From contig CAYMTN010000013.1 in the NCBI GenBank assembly GCA_964393335.1, positions 1 through 43,435 on the forward strand: a DNA stretch of 43,435 nt, written 5' to 3'. Origin of the DNA: CAYMTN01 sp964393335. Its GTDB lineage: Bacteria; Chloroflexota; Anaerolineae; Aggregatilineales; Aggregatilineaceae. Positions 23,927-32,776 of the stretch are shown here, piece by piece; positions within the stretch are counted from its first letter, which is position 1, and each line of letters starts with the position of its first letter. The notes beneath the pieces are model-generated. The model worked only from the letters and a program-made list of their open reading frames with translations. It was not told the DNA's origin and made no database searches. Made by a program: the position numbers and the translations under genes.

Positions 23927-24510
23927 AAAAGGGTGTCTCCTGGCCGGGATGGCGAGTCGGTCGGTCCCGATTGGTCAAATGTGTCGGTCATGTCAGGTAG
24001 TTCAGGTGACGCCGGTGTACCAGGCGGCGGCGTGTCTTCCGCGCCCGGTCCGGCAGCGAATTCCGGTGCGGACGGGGCCAGCCGCGCGATCAGCCCCTGG
24101 ATCAACTCGGCATCGGCGTGCGTTTCATGGGCGGCGATCCAGGCGGCGATCTCCTCGTCCGAAAACATGGGCGCATCGTCCCCTAACAACTCGCGGCTGA
24201 GATCGTTCACCGTCTGGAACGTGCGCGACAGCCACGCCGCATCTTTTTTGCGCCGGTAGCTGACCAGCCAGTTGATGCGCGTCAGCAGCCGCGCCAGCGC
24301 GTAGGCGGCGTTATCGACCTGTTCCTGGTCGGGGGGCGGCGTGTCAGGCGCGGCCAGGCGCGTCCCAAGATGGGCCGCGTAGGTATTGCCCCATTCGACC
24401 AGCGGGATTGCTTCGGCATCGTGCAGGCCATCGCGGATTTTGCTGTTGGTGGCGATGGCGTCCTGGATGCGTTGGCCCCAGCAGTCGGACGGGCTGTCTT
24501 GGGTTGGCAT
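23923..24510 (-). CDS. Hypothetical helical protein upstream of the PLD gene
   Basis: 195 residues from the ATG at 24510. I do not recognise a family. It is mostly helical up to about residue 140 (DNAAYALARLLTRINWLVSY and AAWLSRTFQTVNDLSRELLG), then has a Pro/Asp/Ser-rich tail. No signal or transmembrane helix is visible, so it should be cytoplasmic. Its stop overlaps the PLD start as ATGA, which indicates translational coupling and suggests a linked role. Confidence 0.75.
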   Translation of the reverse strand: MPTQDSPSDCWGQRIQDAIATNSKIRDGLHDAEAIPLVEWGNTYAAHLGTRLAAPDTPPPDQEQVDNAAYALARLLTRINWLVSYRRKKDAAWLSRTFQTVNDLSRELLGDDAPMFSDEEIAAWIAAHETHADAELIQGLIARLAPSAPEFAAGPGAEDTPPPGTPASPELPDMTDTFDQSGPTDSPSRPGDTLL

Positions 24511-24652
24511 AGCAATCGTTCTCTTTCGCCAAGATAAATGCAAAAGCGATTCTAACAGGGGTATGTGCAAAGAGCAATCGGGGCAAATCGATCCATGTCT
24601 GGCGATCCCGGCGGCGGGGTGGTATCGTTAGCGCGACGATCAGGGAGGTCCC

Positions 24653-25207
24653 GTGAGCAAGACCCGCACGCCAAAACCTAACGACGCGTTACGCCGCTCG
24701 CTCTCCACAGTGGCGCTGGTGATCGGCGCGGTGCTGCCGGTCGCCATTGCGTTTTTGCTGGTGGCGGCGTCCGACGATGGCGAAAACCCGCTCGACCGCA
24801 TCCCCGATTATGAAGACCCGCTCGAAGAAACGGTGGTCCTGCCCTTTGACCGGGGCGAGGCGCTGCGTACCCAGTACCGCTATCATGGCGCTGTGCGGAT
24901 CGTCATCGAAGGGAGCGGGCAGCCCGGCGGGGCGGCGTCCCGCGACGTGTTTTACCTGGTTGCCGCTGCCGGGGAGACCGCGCTGGAGCCGCCGCAACTG
25001 GCGGCGTCCGCGCTGGCGATCAACGGCGAACCCGCGCTCTCAGCCCTGGGGTTGGCCGACGATCCGCCGCCCTTCGCGCCGGACCACGTATACACGGGCA
25101 TCTATGATGCCGGGTCCGCGCTGCGCTACCTGACGTTCCGCCTGCCGGATGACATGGCGGGCGACAGTTCCGGCCAGTTCACGATTACGGTGATCCAGCT
25201 TGAGTGA
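24653..25207 (+). CDS. Single-pass membrane protein of unknown function
   Basis: 184 residues from a GTG at 24653 with a strong GGAGGT site. A basic N-terminus is followed by a transmembrane helix (about 18-41, VALVIGAVLPVAIAFLLVAA) and an exported domain of beta pattern with an acidic start (DDGENPLDRIPDYEDPLEE). No family is recognised. It lies divergently from the PLD cluster and converges with the epimerase gene. Confidence 0.8.
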   Translation: MSKTRTPKPNDALRRSLSTVALVIGAVLPVAIAFLLVAASDDGENPLDRIPDYEDPLEETVVLPFDRGEALRTQYRYHGAVRIVIEGSGQPGGAASRDVFYLVAAAGETALEPPQLAASALAINGEPALSALGLADDPPPFAPDHVYTGIYDAGSALRYLTFRLPDDMAGDSSGQFTITVIQLE

Positions 25208-25231
25208 CGGTCGCCGTACGCCGCACGTCCG

Positions 25232-26227
25232 TTATAGATCGCCGTGTGCCTTGTACCAGTTGTAGGTATCCTGCAAGCTCTGGCGGATCGGGATTTTCGG
25301 CTCACCCAGCTCGCGCCACGATTTCCGGCAGTCAAAGAACATCATGTGCGTGCTCAGCCGGAGCTGGTTACCCTCAATCAGGATCGGCACGCCGTAGCGC
25401 CGCAGAATGTCCGCCACCCAGGCCACGATCAACACGATCCACGCGGGCAGCGGCAGCGCCGTCATGGACCGCCCGACCGAGTCCGCCGTGAGACGCAGCC
25501 ACGCCCGGTGCGTCAGGTCCACCGCGCCCAACAGGTATCGCTCGCCGGTGCGCCCGCGCTCGGCGGCGGCCACGTGCGCCGCTGCGACGTCGCGCACGTC
25601 GATCACGGTCACGCCGCCCGGCGGGACGGTCGGCGGGACGTTGCCGCGCGCCAGTTCCAGCACGACGCTGCTGGAAATCTGGTTGAGGTCGCCGGGACCG
25701 ACGATCACGCTCGGATTGAGGATCACGCAGTCCAGCCCGCGCCGGATCGCGCGGAAAACCTCTGCTTCCGCCAGAAATTTGCTGTGGCCGTAGGGCGTGA
25801 GGTGCGGGTCCCAGTTGAAACGCACGGTTTCATCGACCGGGCGCAGATCATCGCGGTAGCCTATCGCGGCGGCGCTGCTGGTGACGATCACCCGTTTGAC
25901 GCCGCTGGCCTCGGCGGCGCGCAGCACGTTGCGCGTGCCGTCCACGTTGACCTGGTAAATCCGCTCCGGGTCGGTGCGCCAGTAATCCGCCACCGCCGCG
26001 ACGTGAAACACCCACTCGACGCCCTGCATCGCGTCGAGCAGCGATTGGAAATTCATCACGTCGCCGGTCGCGTGTTCGCAGGCCAGATCGGCCACCGCGT
26101 CGAGGCGGCTGGTCGCGCGGCGCAAAATGCGCACCCGGTAGCCCCGCTCGACCAGCGCCCGCGCCACGTGCGACCCCACGAATCCGGTTCCCCCGGTGAC
26201 GAGTGCCATTTTGTTGTGCATGCTCAT
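25232..26227 (-). CDS. NAD-dependent epimerase/dehydratase (extended SDR)
   Basis: 331 residues, typical for extended SDRs. The cofactor motif is TGGTGFVG (11-18), the catalytic residues are S117/S118 in VTSSAAA, and Y146-G-H-S-K150. The segment VFHVAAVADYWRTDPERIYQVNVDGTRN resembles dihydroflavonol reductase-like and hopanoid-associated epimerase (HpnA-type) proteins, so a sterol-, hopanoid- or sugar-linked substrate is plausible. No hopanoid genes are nearby, so the role stays open. The ATG at 26227 has AGGGAGA 12 nt upstream; ATG codons at 26221 and 26209 are alternatives. Confidence 0.9.
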   Translation of the reverse strand: MSMHNKMALVTGGTGFVGSHVARALVERGYRVRILRRATSRLDAVADLACEHATGDVMNFQSLLDAMQGVEWVFHVAAVADYWRTDPERIYQVNVDGTRNVLRAAEASGVKRVIVTSSAAAIGYRDDLRPVDETVRFNWDPHLTPYGHSKFLAEAEVFRAIRRGLDCVILNPSVIVGPGDLNQISSSVVLELARGNVPPTVPPGGVTVIDVRDVAAAHVAAAERGRTGERYLLGAVDLTHRAWLRLTADSVGRSMTALPLPAWIVLIVAWVADILRRYGVPILIEGNQLRLSTHMMFFDCRKSWRELGEPKIPIRQSLQDTYNWYKAHGDL

Positions 26228-26579
26228 ACCCGTGCGTGTCTCCCTGTGCGGCGCGGATGGGCATAGGCGTCGTGGCCGCAACCTCTGATCGCGCGTGGCG
26301 GCACTTGTCCTGCCCTAAAAGTGTTACGTTTAGGGTTACTGAGCCTCGCATATGTTCCTGAACGTAGCTGCTCGCCGGTTAGCCTCACCCCTGGCCCCTC
26401 TCCATATCATGGAGAGGGGAAAAGGGGCCGGGGGTTAAGGGGTGAGGCTTGCTGCCGGCATTCAAAATTCAGTTTTCACTGCGAAGTCAGTCAATTGACA
26501 CCTATTGGACGACACTTGTCCCGCCTGGCGGGCGCAGGCGAACCGCCGGTTCGACAGCCGCGCCCCTACGCGAAAAACC
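26228..26579. other. Intergenic region carrying repeat element B
   Basis: 352 bp between epimerase and aminopeptidase genes. It holds the epimerase ribosome site, the repeat B copy at 26337-26458 and a degenerate repeat A end near 26556-26574. No gene is seen. Confidence 0.7.
26337..26458. repeat. Interspersed repeat B, copy 1
   Basis: About 120 bp opening TTACTGAGCCT and ending GCTGCCGG. It contains CCTCACCCCTGGCCCCTCTC and its near reverse complement around a short loop, so it folds as a long hairpin. A second copy is at 32777-32908, sharing the same two ends and core. Confidence 0.75.
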
Positions 26580-27569
26580 CTACACCAGATAATCTCCGTC
26601 TTTGATCAGCGTTTTGCCATCCACGATCAGCGTCGGATCGCCGATCACGCCGTCCAGGTGGATCGGGGCGCGATTCTGGCCGCCGTAGCTGGCCAGCGCG
26701 TTGTGGCCGATGGCGATGTGCACCGTGCCCATCACTTTTTCGTCGGTGAGCACGTTGCCTTGCAGGCGCGCGTTGGGGTTGGTGCCGATGCCGAGTTCGC
26801 ACACGACGCGGCAGCCCTCGCCGTACGGCTTGCGCTCGCCATCCCGGACCATCGCCAGCAACTGCTGCGCCTCGCGCCCGCCCGTGATCTCGACCACGCG
26901 CCCGCGCTCGACCGTCAGCCGGATCGGCTCGTCGATCAAAATGCCGGGATACGATTTATCGACCACAAAAACGCCGTTGGTCTGGTCCTCGATAGGCGCG
27001 ACGTAACATTCACCGGCGGGCAAATTGCCATGATCGCGCGGTTTGTGAAACAGCCCCGTATCGCGCATGACTTTCCGCCCGCTGATCGTCATCTCCAGGT
27101 CGGTGCCAAGCGCCGTCGTGATGCGGGCGTGCGCGCGCCCGTCCAGTTCGTCGCCCAGCCGGTTCGTGAGATCGGCGATCTGGTGATAATCGGCGTTCAG
27201 CTCGTGCTCCAAAATGCTGTGATTGATCATCGGACCGGAGGCGAAACGCGCGTTTCCGCGTTCCACCGCTTCGACCATTTCCAGCGCGCGCGGCGTTTCG
27301 ATTTCCGGGTTGCGGCGGTGCTCGAAGATCAGCACCACGTCCACGCTGCCTGCCAGCTCGTAGAGCAGCGCGGGGTAGTGCGGCAGGGGACGGGTCGCGT
27401 CGGTCACGACGTACGACCACAGCTCGCCCGCGCCGATTTCCGCGATCCGCTCGACCAACTGCTGCCGCATCACGGCCATCGGTTCGTCCGTGATCAGCAG
27501 CACTTTTTCGCCCTGTTGGATGGCCATACACACGTCAACAATATTTTTTACCCACTGGGGATACACCAT
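26580..27569 (-). CDS. M29 family aminopeptidase
   Basis: 329 residues from the ATG at 27569 (AGGAG upstream). The family contains thermophilic leucyl aminopeptidases (AmpS/AmpT) and the related NicX dioxygenase fold. Metal-ligand candidates are the glutamate in ECYVAPIEDQTNG, the glutamate in VCELGIGTNPNA, the histidine in GTVHIAIGHN, and the His and Asp in APIHLDGVI. The end PTLIVDGKTLIKDGDYLV is typical. The protein is a little short compared with about 400 residues for AmpS. A peptidase role in the cytoplasm is most likely; NicX-type chemistry is less likely. Confidence 0.88.
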   Translation of the reverse strand: MVYPQWVKNIVDVCMAIQQGEKVLLITDEPMAVMRQQLVERIAEIGAGELWSYVVTDATRPLPHYPALLYELAGSVDVVLIFEHRRNPEIETPRALEMVEAVERGNARFASGPMINHSILEHELNADYHQIADLTNRLGDELDGRAHARITTALGTDLEMTISGRKVMRDTGLFHKPRDHGNLPAGECYVAPIEDQTNGVFVVDKSYPGILIDEPIRLTVERGRVVEITGGREAQQLLAMVRDGERKPYGEGCRVVCELGIGTNPNARLQGNVLTDEKVMGTVHIAIGHNALASYGGQNRAPIHLDGVIGDPTLIVDGKTLIKDGDYLV

Positions 27570-27661
27570 GCTTAACACGTTCTCCTGAGTGAAATTTGAC
27601 TCGCTGCCAGTAGTATACCGCAGCGCCGGACACGCGGCGATTACGATCTGCGCCCGCAAAC

Positions 27662-27688
27662 AAAAACGCCCCGGCGGGTACCGGGGCG
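27662..27688 (-). terminator. Rho-independent terminator of the secreted SH3-like gene
   Basis: On the minus strand CGCCCCGG (27688-27681), a 6-nt loop, CCGGGGCG (27674-27667) and five T stand 28 nt past the stop. Confidence 0.85.
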
Positions 27689-27715
27689 GGATAGTTGCGG
27701 GAAGTCAGGGGTTGG

Positions 27716-28429
27716 TTAACTGACGACGGTGGTCGGCAGCGGCGTGCCGTTCCACACCGCGTCGTAGTTGGGCCCCATCGTGTTGACCGGCACCCAGAAG
27801 AACTTACCGGCCATCATCACTTTGTAGAACTGCCCGCTGGCGTCCACGCCGTATACCCACGCCGTTTTACCGGCCTCCATAACCGTCGAGGTGGAGTCGT
27901 TCGCATTCGGCGCGAAATAGATGGGCGTCGTGGCAACGAACGAGCCGACTACAGCCTGGCTGGGGATCGGCACCATGTCCGCACCTGGCCCGGCGTTGGG
28001 CAGCCCAGCGCATTGCCCCGTAGCGGTGTAGTCCAATTGTTCGGGAAGCCCGTTACCGGCCACGCTGATCACCTTGAACGTGATCGGGTTGTACTGCGGC
28101 GCGGATGACCAGCTGCCAGAGCCAATACCAGCGCTGAAGGTTCCCAGGACGTTCTCGTACGTAAGATCGAGAATCGTGCGTCCAGCGCCGTCGGTTGCCA
28201 GCAGCCGGATTCGTTCGTGGCCCGTGCCGGTGTTATCCCGGTCCAGGATGTGTGAGCCTGTGCCCATAGCAACCCAACCGGTGCAGCTAATGTCGACACT
28301 GCCGTTGTATATGCTGGCTTCCGCTGCCTGCGGTGCCACGCTGAGCGCGGCCACGCTCGCTACGAACACCGCGACCACGACCAGCACCCGGTAGACCATC
28401 GAACGTCGTGCGAATAGTCTCTGCTCCAT
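27716..28429 (-). CDS. Secreted protein with SH3-like C-terminal domain
   Basis: 237 residues. The ATG at 28429 has GGAGGA 6 nt upstream. A signal peptide (VYRVLVVVAVFVASVAALSV then APQAAEA) precedes a beta-rich domain. The last 80 residues, with VVGSFVATTPIYFAPNAND, a GKTAWVYGVDASGQFYKV strand pair and KFFWVPVNTMG, resemble bacterial SH3 domains that bind cell-wall or surface polymers. No enzyme motif is present. Two cysteines (SCTGW and GQCAGL) may pair. The upstream 28454-28614 region is unusually AT-rich for this window and holds its promoter. Confidence 0.8.
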   Translation of the reverse strand: MEQRLFARRSMVYRVLVVVAVFVASVAALSVAPQAAEASIYNGSVDISCTGWVAMGTGSHILDRDNTGTGHERIRLLATDGAGRTILDLTYENVLGTFSAGIGSGSWSSAPQYNPITFKVISVAGNGLPEQLDYTATGQCAGLPNAGPGADMVPIPSQAVVGSFVATTPIYFAPNANDSTSTVMEAGKTAWVYGVDASGQFYKVMMAGKFFWVPVNTMGPNYDAVWNGTPLPTTVVS

Positions 28430-28464
28430 ATCTTCCTCCCATTTACTTAACACTTGAATTTGTT

Positions 28465-28493
28465 ATTGTAATACATTGGTAATCATATAACAA
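28465..28493 (-). promoter_or_regulatory. Sigma-A type promoter for the secreted SH3-like gene
   Basis: On the minus strand TTGTTA (28488-28493), a 17-nt spacer and TACAAT (28465-28470) lie about 36 nt ahead of the start, in an AT-rich stretch. Confidence 0.6.
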
Positions 28494-28528
28494 GAGCATG
28501 TAAATTGCCATCTAAATGCTATAAAAAA

Positions 28529-28549
28529 GAAAAAAACGGGCATACCCGT
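28529..28549 (-). other. Short hairpin with T tract between divergent genes
   Basis: On the minus strand ACGGG-TATG-CCCGT is followed by six or more T. It sits upstream of the secreted-protein promoter, between divergent genes, so it cannot end either of them; it may insulate or end antisense transcripts of the lyase promoter region. Confidence 0.4.
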
Positions 28550-28620
28550 GATATTCCAGGTCGAACGCGGTATCATCGGCCCGGTGTTATTTTTTCGTCA
28601 TCAGGAAACGCGAGTTGGAA

Positions 28621-29565
28621 ATGTATGAAAAAATCGTGGCGGCCAGCCAGCGCCTGGCCGGTGTAGCCCACCGGACGCCGGTCGTTACGTCGCGCACGCT
28701 CGACGCGCGCGCCGGGGCCGGCGTGTTCCTCAAGTGCGAAAACATGCAGCGCGTCGGCGCGTTTAAGTTTCGCGGGGCGTATAACGCGATCAGCCAGCTT
28801 TCTGAGGCGGAACGCGCGCGCGGCGTGATCACGTATTCGTCGGGCAACCACGCGCAGGCCGTCGCGCTCGCCTGCCGGATGCTCGGCGCGCGGGCCGTGA
28901 TCGTCATGCCGGAAAACGCACTCGCGACCAAACGCGCCGCGACGGAGGGTTACGGCGCGCAGGTTGTCCCCTACGATCCCGCGACCGGCGACCGCCAACG
29001 CATCGCGGCGGCATTGGCCGCCGAGCACGGCTACACCATCGTGCCGCCCTACGACCACGTGAACATCGTCGCTGGGCAGGGTACGGCGGCGCTGGAATTG
29101 TTCGAGGATGTTGGCGCGCTGGATCATCTGCTGGTGCCGTGCGGCGGGGGCGGGCTGCTCAGCGGATCGGCGATTGCCGCCAGGGGGATGTGCCCCGCCT
29201 GCCGCGTGACCGGCATCGAGCCGGAAGTGGCCGACGACGCGACCCGCTCGTTCCACACCAAAACGCTGCACACGGTCCACAATCCGCCGACCATCGCGGA
29301 TGGCACGCGCACGCCGTCGCTGGGCGTGGTGACGTTCCCGCTCGTGCTGGATTACGTGGACGATATGCGCACGGTCAGCGAAGCGTCCATCGTCGAGGCG
29401 GTGCGGTTTTTGTTTTTCCGCACCAAACTGGTCGTCGAGCCGTCCGGGGCGTTAGGCGTGGCGGCGCTGCTCAGCGGATCGGTCCCGGTCAGCGGGCGCG
29501 TCGGCGTGATCCTCAGCGGCGGCAACATCGACGCGGCGACCATGACGACTATTTTGAACGCGTGA
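28621..29565 (+). CDS. PLP-dependent threonine dehydratase / serine racemase family protein
   Basis: 314 residues, a fold-type II PLP enzyme without the C-terminal ACT-like regulatory domain of biosynthetic IlvA. The Schiff-base lysine is K49 in FKFRGAYNA, with SSGNHAQ (73-79) and the phosphate-binding CGGGGLLSG following. The C-terminus has the conserved SGGNID. The family includes catabolic threonine ammonia-lyase (TdcB-like), serine racemase and threo-3-hydroxyaspartate ammonia-lyase; sequence alone does not choose between them. The ATG at 28621 was preferred over the TTG at 28615. It is cytoplasmic and appears to be a single-gene unit. Confidence 0.9.
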   Translation: MYEKIVAASQRLAGVAHRTPVVTSRTLDARAGAGVFLKCENMQRVGAFKFRGAYNAISQLSEAERARGVITYSSGNHAQAVALACRMLGARAVIVMPENALATKRAATEGYGAQVVPYDPATGDRQRIAAALAAEHGYTIVPPYDHVNIVAGQGTAALELFEDVGALDHLLVPCGGGGLLSGSAIAARGMCPACRVTGIEPEVADDATRSFHTKTLHTVHNPPTIADGTRTPSLGVVTFPLVLDYVDDMRTVSEASIVEAVRFLFFRTKLVVEPSGALGVAALLSGSVPVSGRVGVILSGGNIDAATMTTILNA

Positions 29566-29882
29566 GGGGGTGTTACGAAGTTCGGGCGGGAAAAAGCCGC
29601 ACCACTGAGAACACAGAGAAACACGGAGGAGAAACCAAAGGGGTTCTCTGTGTTCCCAGTGGGTCAACGGAAGTCGTGAGAGTAATTCGTAGGGGCGCTG
29701 CTTGCTGCGCCCAGGAACCCATTTCTCATGACTTCTATGGATTCACTCCAGTGGTCAAAGAAGTTTCGGGGCTGCCGCGCTCGCTTATTCCTCAACCTAG
29801 AAAATCTGTGCTAACATAGGGATATTGTTCAATCCGACCGCGTAAATCCGCCAATACGGTTAATGCTAAAGGCAAGGTTCCT
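29566..29882. other. Intergenic region with repeat A
   Basis: 317 bp. It holds an ACCACTGAGAACACAGAG stretch and a partly matching GTTCTCTGTGTTCCCAGTGG inverted partner, then repeat A at 29689-29715. No gene is seen. Confidence 0.65.
29689..29715. repeat. Interspersed repeat A, single copy
   Basis: GTAGGGGCGCTGCTTGCTG continues as CGCCCAGG, identical over the arm with the copy at 12652. Confidence 0.75.
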
Positions 29883-32681
29883 ATGCCCTTTATCGAAGCA
29901 CCCACCACCTTTTACATGGGCCGCCGGTACGACCCGGCCACGCGCCGCCTGGTTGACGAAGTGGTCTATTACGACTCGCGCGACCTGACGACGCATGCCG
30001 TCGTGGTCGGCATGACCGGCAGCGGCAAAACCGGGCTGTGCATCACGCTGCTCGAAGAAGCCGTGATGGATAACATCCCCTCGATTGTGATCGATCCCAA
30101 AGGGGACATCACGAACCTGCTGCTGACCTTCCCCGACTTGAAACCGGACGATTTCGAACCCTGGGTCAACATCGACGATGCGCGCCGCGCCGGGCTGGAA
30201 GTCGATGAATACGCCCGCGATGTCGCGCAAAAATGGCGCGATGGCCTGGCGAGTTGGGGCATTACGTCGCAGCGCCTGCGCACCTACAAAAACAACGCCC
30301 GCTTCAGCATCTACACGCCCGGCTCGGATGCCGGACTGCCGATCAGCATTCTCGACGCGATGCAGGCCCCGCGCGGCGGCTGGCAGCCCGGCGATGACGA
30401 ATTTCACCGCGAGCGGATCAGCGGCATCGTGATCGCGCTGCTGGCGTTGATCGGCAAAAACGTCGAGCCGGTCAAAGACCGCGAGCACGTGTTGATCGCC
30501 CACATTTTTGAGGCCGCGTGGCGGCAGGGCAAAGACCTGACGCTGGCCGACGTGATCTTGCAGGTGCAAAAGCCGCCGTTCGCCAAACTCGGCGTGTTTG
30601 ACGTGGACGTGTATTTCCCCGAAAAAGAACGTTTCAGCCTGGCGATGGAGTTGAACAACATCCTGGCCGCGCCCAGCTTCCAGAGCTGGATTCAGGGCGA
30701 GCCGCTCGACATCCAGAGCCTGCTGTATACGGCTGAAGGCAAACCGCGCGTCAGCATTTTTTACATCGCGCACCTGAACGACGCCGAGCGCATGTTCATC
30801 GTGACGCTGCTGCTCGAAAACCTGATCTCGTGGATGCGCACGCTCAGCGGCACGACCAGCCTGCGCGCGCTGCTGTATTTTGACGAAGTGTTCGGGTTCT
30901 TCCCGTCGCATCCCTATAACCCGCCGAGCAAACAGCCGATGCTGCGCCTGCTCAAACAGGCGCGTGCGTTCGGGCTGGGCCTGATCCTGGCGACACAAAA
31001 CCCCGGCGACATCGACTATAAAGGGCTGTCCAACGCGGGCACGTGGTTCATCGGCAAGCTGCAAACTGAAAACGACAAAAATAAGGTGCTCAGCGGGCTG
31101 GAAACGGTCGCCACGACCGACACCGATCTGAACATCGCGGACGTGGACCGCCTGTTGAGCAGCATCGATCCGCGCGTGTTTGTGATGCACAATGTACACG
31201 ACGCCAGCGGCGCGATTCCAATGCACACGCGCTGGGCGATGAGCTTTTTACGCGGGCCGCTGACTCGCCAGCAGATCCGCCTGTTGATGGCCGACCAGCG
31301 CCAGCAGCCCTACTACCCGGCGGTTGCTGAGTCGCGCAGCTACACCGCTGTGGACGCGACTCAGCCGTATCCGCCCGCCTCAGCGCCGCCCCCCGGCGCG
31401 ACCCCGCTGCCCGGACGGCAAGCGCCCGCTCCAGTCGGGGCTGCGCCGCCGCCGGTCACGCTGCCGGAGATGCCCGGCGCGCAGGCTACGCCGGTGCCGC
31501 CATCCCTGCCGGATTTTGGCGCGCCGCCGGTCCGGCCTGGCGCGGCAGCCCGCCCGGACTCGCTGCCGGATGAACTCACCCAGCCGACGAACGCCTACCA
31601 GACCCAGCCGGTGCTGGATCACGCGCAGCCTGCCGGGACAGGCGCTATGGCTGGTGCGAGCCTGCCCCAGGGTTATATGCTGGTGCCGCCGCCGCTGTCG
31701 GCTTCGACGGCGCAGTATTTTGTACCGGCTGACCTGTCGCTGGAACGCGCGGTAGCCGAGTGGGAGCGCCGCACCGGGCTGCGCGCGGCTGCCGATGGGC
31801 GCTCGTTGATCGGTTACGAGCCGATTTTGCTGGCGCAGGCGGAGGTACGGTACGCCGACCGCAAAAGTGACGTGTCGGTGGTCGATGCGTACTGCTACCA
31901 CGTGCCGAACGTCGCCAAAGCCGGGCTGCTCAACTGGGACGAGTATCACGCCCCGTGCATCGACCCGCGCGCCCTGAGCCATACGCCGCTCGAAGAGGCC
32001 GCGTATGGCGACCTGTCGCCGGGCCTGACCGATTCCAAACGAATGACCGCGCTCAACCGCGAACTGGTCGATTACATCTACAAAACGGCGGCGCTCACGC
32101 TGCTGTACAACTCGGAGTTGGACCTGTACGGCCAGCCGGGCATGTCGCGCCGGGACTTCATTGTCCAGGCGCAGGGCATCGCGCGGCAGCGCCGCGACGA
32201 CGAAATCGACAAGGTCGCCGCGCAATACGATACGATCTTCGACCGGCTCGAATCCCGGCTGCGCAAGACGGCGCGTGATCGCTCTGCCGAGCAAAAACAG
32301 CTCGAAAGCCTGCGCAACGAGGAAATGTTCACGATGGGTGAGGCGGCGCTCAGCCTGCTGCGGGGCCGCACGACCTACACGCTCTCCCGTGTGAGCCGCA
32401 CCCGCCGTTATAAAAACCAGGCCAGCGAAGGTGTGTTCGAAGCCGAACAGGTCATCGCGGAACTGGAAGCCGAGATGGAAGAAACGCAGATGAAAATGGA
32501 AGATGATCTGCGCCGCGTGAATGACAAGTGGGGCCGCATCGCCAGCCTGGTGGACGATTACCGCATCACGCCGTACAAAAAAGACATCTACCTGGGCGTG
32601 TTCGGCATCGGCTGGTTGCCCAACTGGATCGTGACCGTCAACGGGCAGCCAACGCTGATCCCGGCCTGGGCGGCGCAGTAG
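29883..32681 (+). CDS. HerA-like P-loop ATPase with Pro-rich linker and coiled-coil C-terminus
   Basis: 932 residues. The N-terminal domain has Walker A GMTGSGKT (43-50), an IDPKGD strand (70-75), Walker B LLYFDE (330-335) and an ATQNP sensor (370-374), with KQARAFGLGLILATQNPGDID and FIGKLQTENDK typical of HerA/FtsK-type DUF87 ATPases that translocate DNA or bundle into hexamers. About 480-600 is Pro/Ala/Gly rich. The rest begins with a domain containing LERAVAEWERRTGLR, followed by a helical region with long charged coiled coils (about 755-890). No nuclease domain is seen and no NurA gene is adjacent, unlike classical HerA-NurA pairs. The start has a weak AAGG site. A role in DNA handling or as a membrane/transport motor is possible but unproven. 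Confidence 0.85.
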   Translation: MPFIEAPTTFYMGRRYDPATRRLVDEVVYYDSRDLTTHAVVVGMTGSGKTGLCITLLEEAVMDNIPSIVIDPKGDITNLLLTFPDLKPDDFEPWVNIDDARRAGLEVDEYARDVAQKWRDGLASWGITSQRLRTYKNNARFSIYTPGSDAGLPISILDAMQAPRGGWQPGDDEFHRERISGIVIALLALIGKNVEPVKDREHVLIAHIFEAAWRQGKDLTLADVILQVQKPPFAKLGVFDVDVYFPEKERFSLAMELNNILAAPSFQSWIQGEPLDIQSLLYTAEGKPRVSIFYIAHLNDAERMFIVTLLLENLISWMRTLSGTTSLRALLYFDEVFGFFPSHPYNPPSKQPMLRLLKQARAFGLGLILATQNPGDIDYKGLSNAGTWFIGKLQTENDKNKVLSGLETVATTDTDLNIADVDRLLSSIDPRVFVMHNVHDASGAIPMHTRWAMSFLRGPLTRQQIRLLMADQRQQPYYPAVAESRSYTAVDATQPYPPASAPPPGATPLPGRQAPAPVGAAPPPVTLPEMPGAQATPVPPSLPDFGAPPVRPGAAARPDSLPDELTQPTNAYQTQPVLDHAQPAGTGAMAGASLPQGYMLVPPPLSASTAQYFVPADLSLERAVAEWERRTGLRAAADGRSLIGYEPILLAQAEVRYADRKSDVSVVDAYCYHVPNVAKAGLLNWDEYHAPCIDPRALSHTPLEEAAYGDLSPGLTDSKRMTALNRELVDYIYKTAALTLLYNSELDLYGQPGMSRRDFIVQAQGIARQRRDDEIDKVAAQYDTIFDRLESRLRKTARDRSAEQKQLESLRNEEMFTMGEAALSLLRGRTTYTLSRVSRTRRYKNQASEGVFEAEQVIAELEAEMEETQMKMEDDLRRVNDKWGRIASLVDDYRITPYKKDIYLGVFGIGWLPNWIVTVNGQPTLIPAWAAQ

Positions 32682-32724
32682 GCGGCCAGTTGCCGGTTGG
32701 GTGAACTAACAACCTATCCATACT

Positions 32725-32752
32725 TGTTGGGCGCAGCAAGCAGCGCCCCTAC
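32725..32752. repeat. Interspersed repeat A, inverted copy
   Basis: GGGCGCAGCAAGCAGCGCCC followed by CTACC is the reverse complement of the arm at 29689. It lies just past the HerA-like gene. Confidence 0.75.
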
Positions 32753-32776
32753 CAAGCCGAATTTACGGGCAAATAC

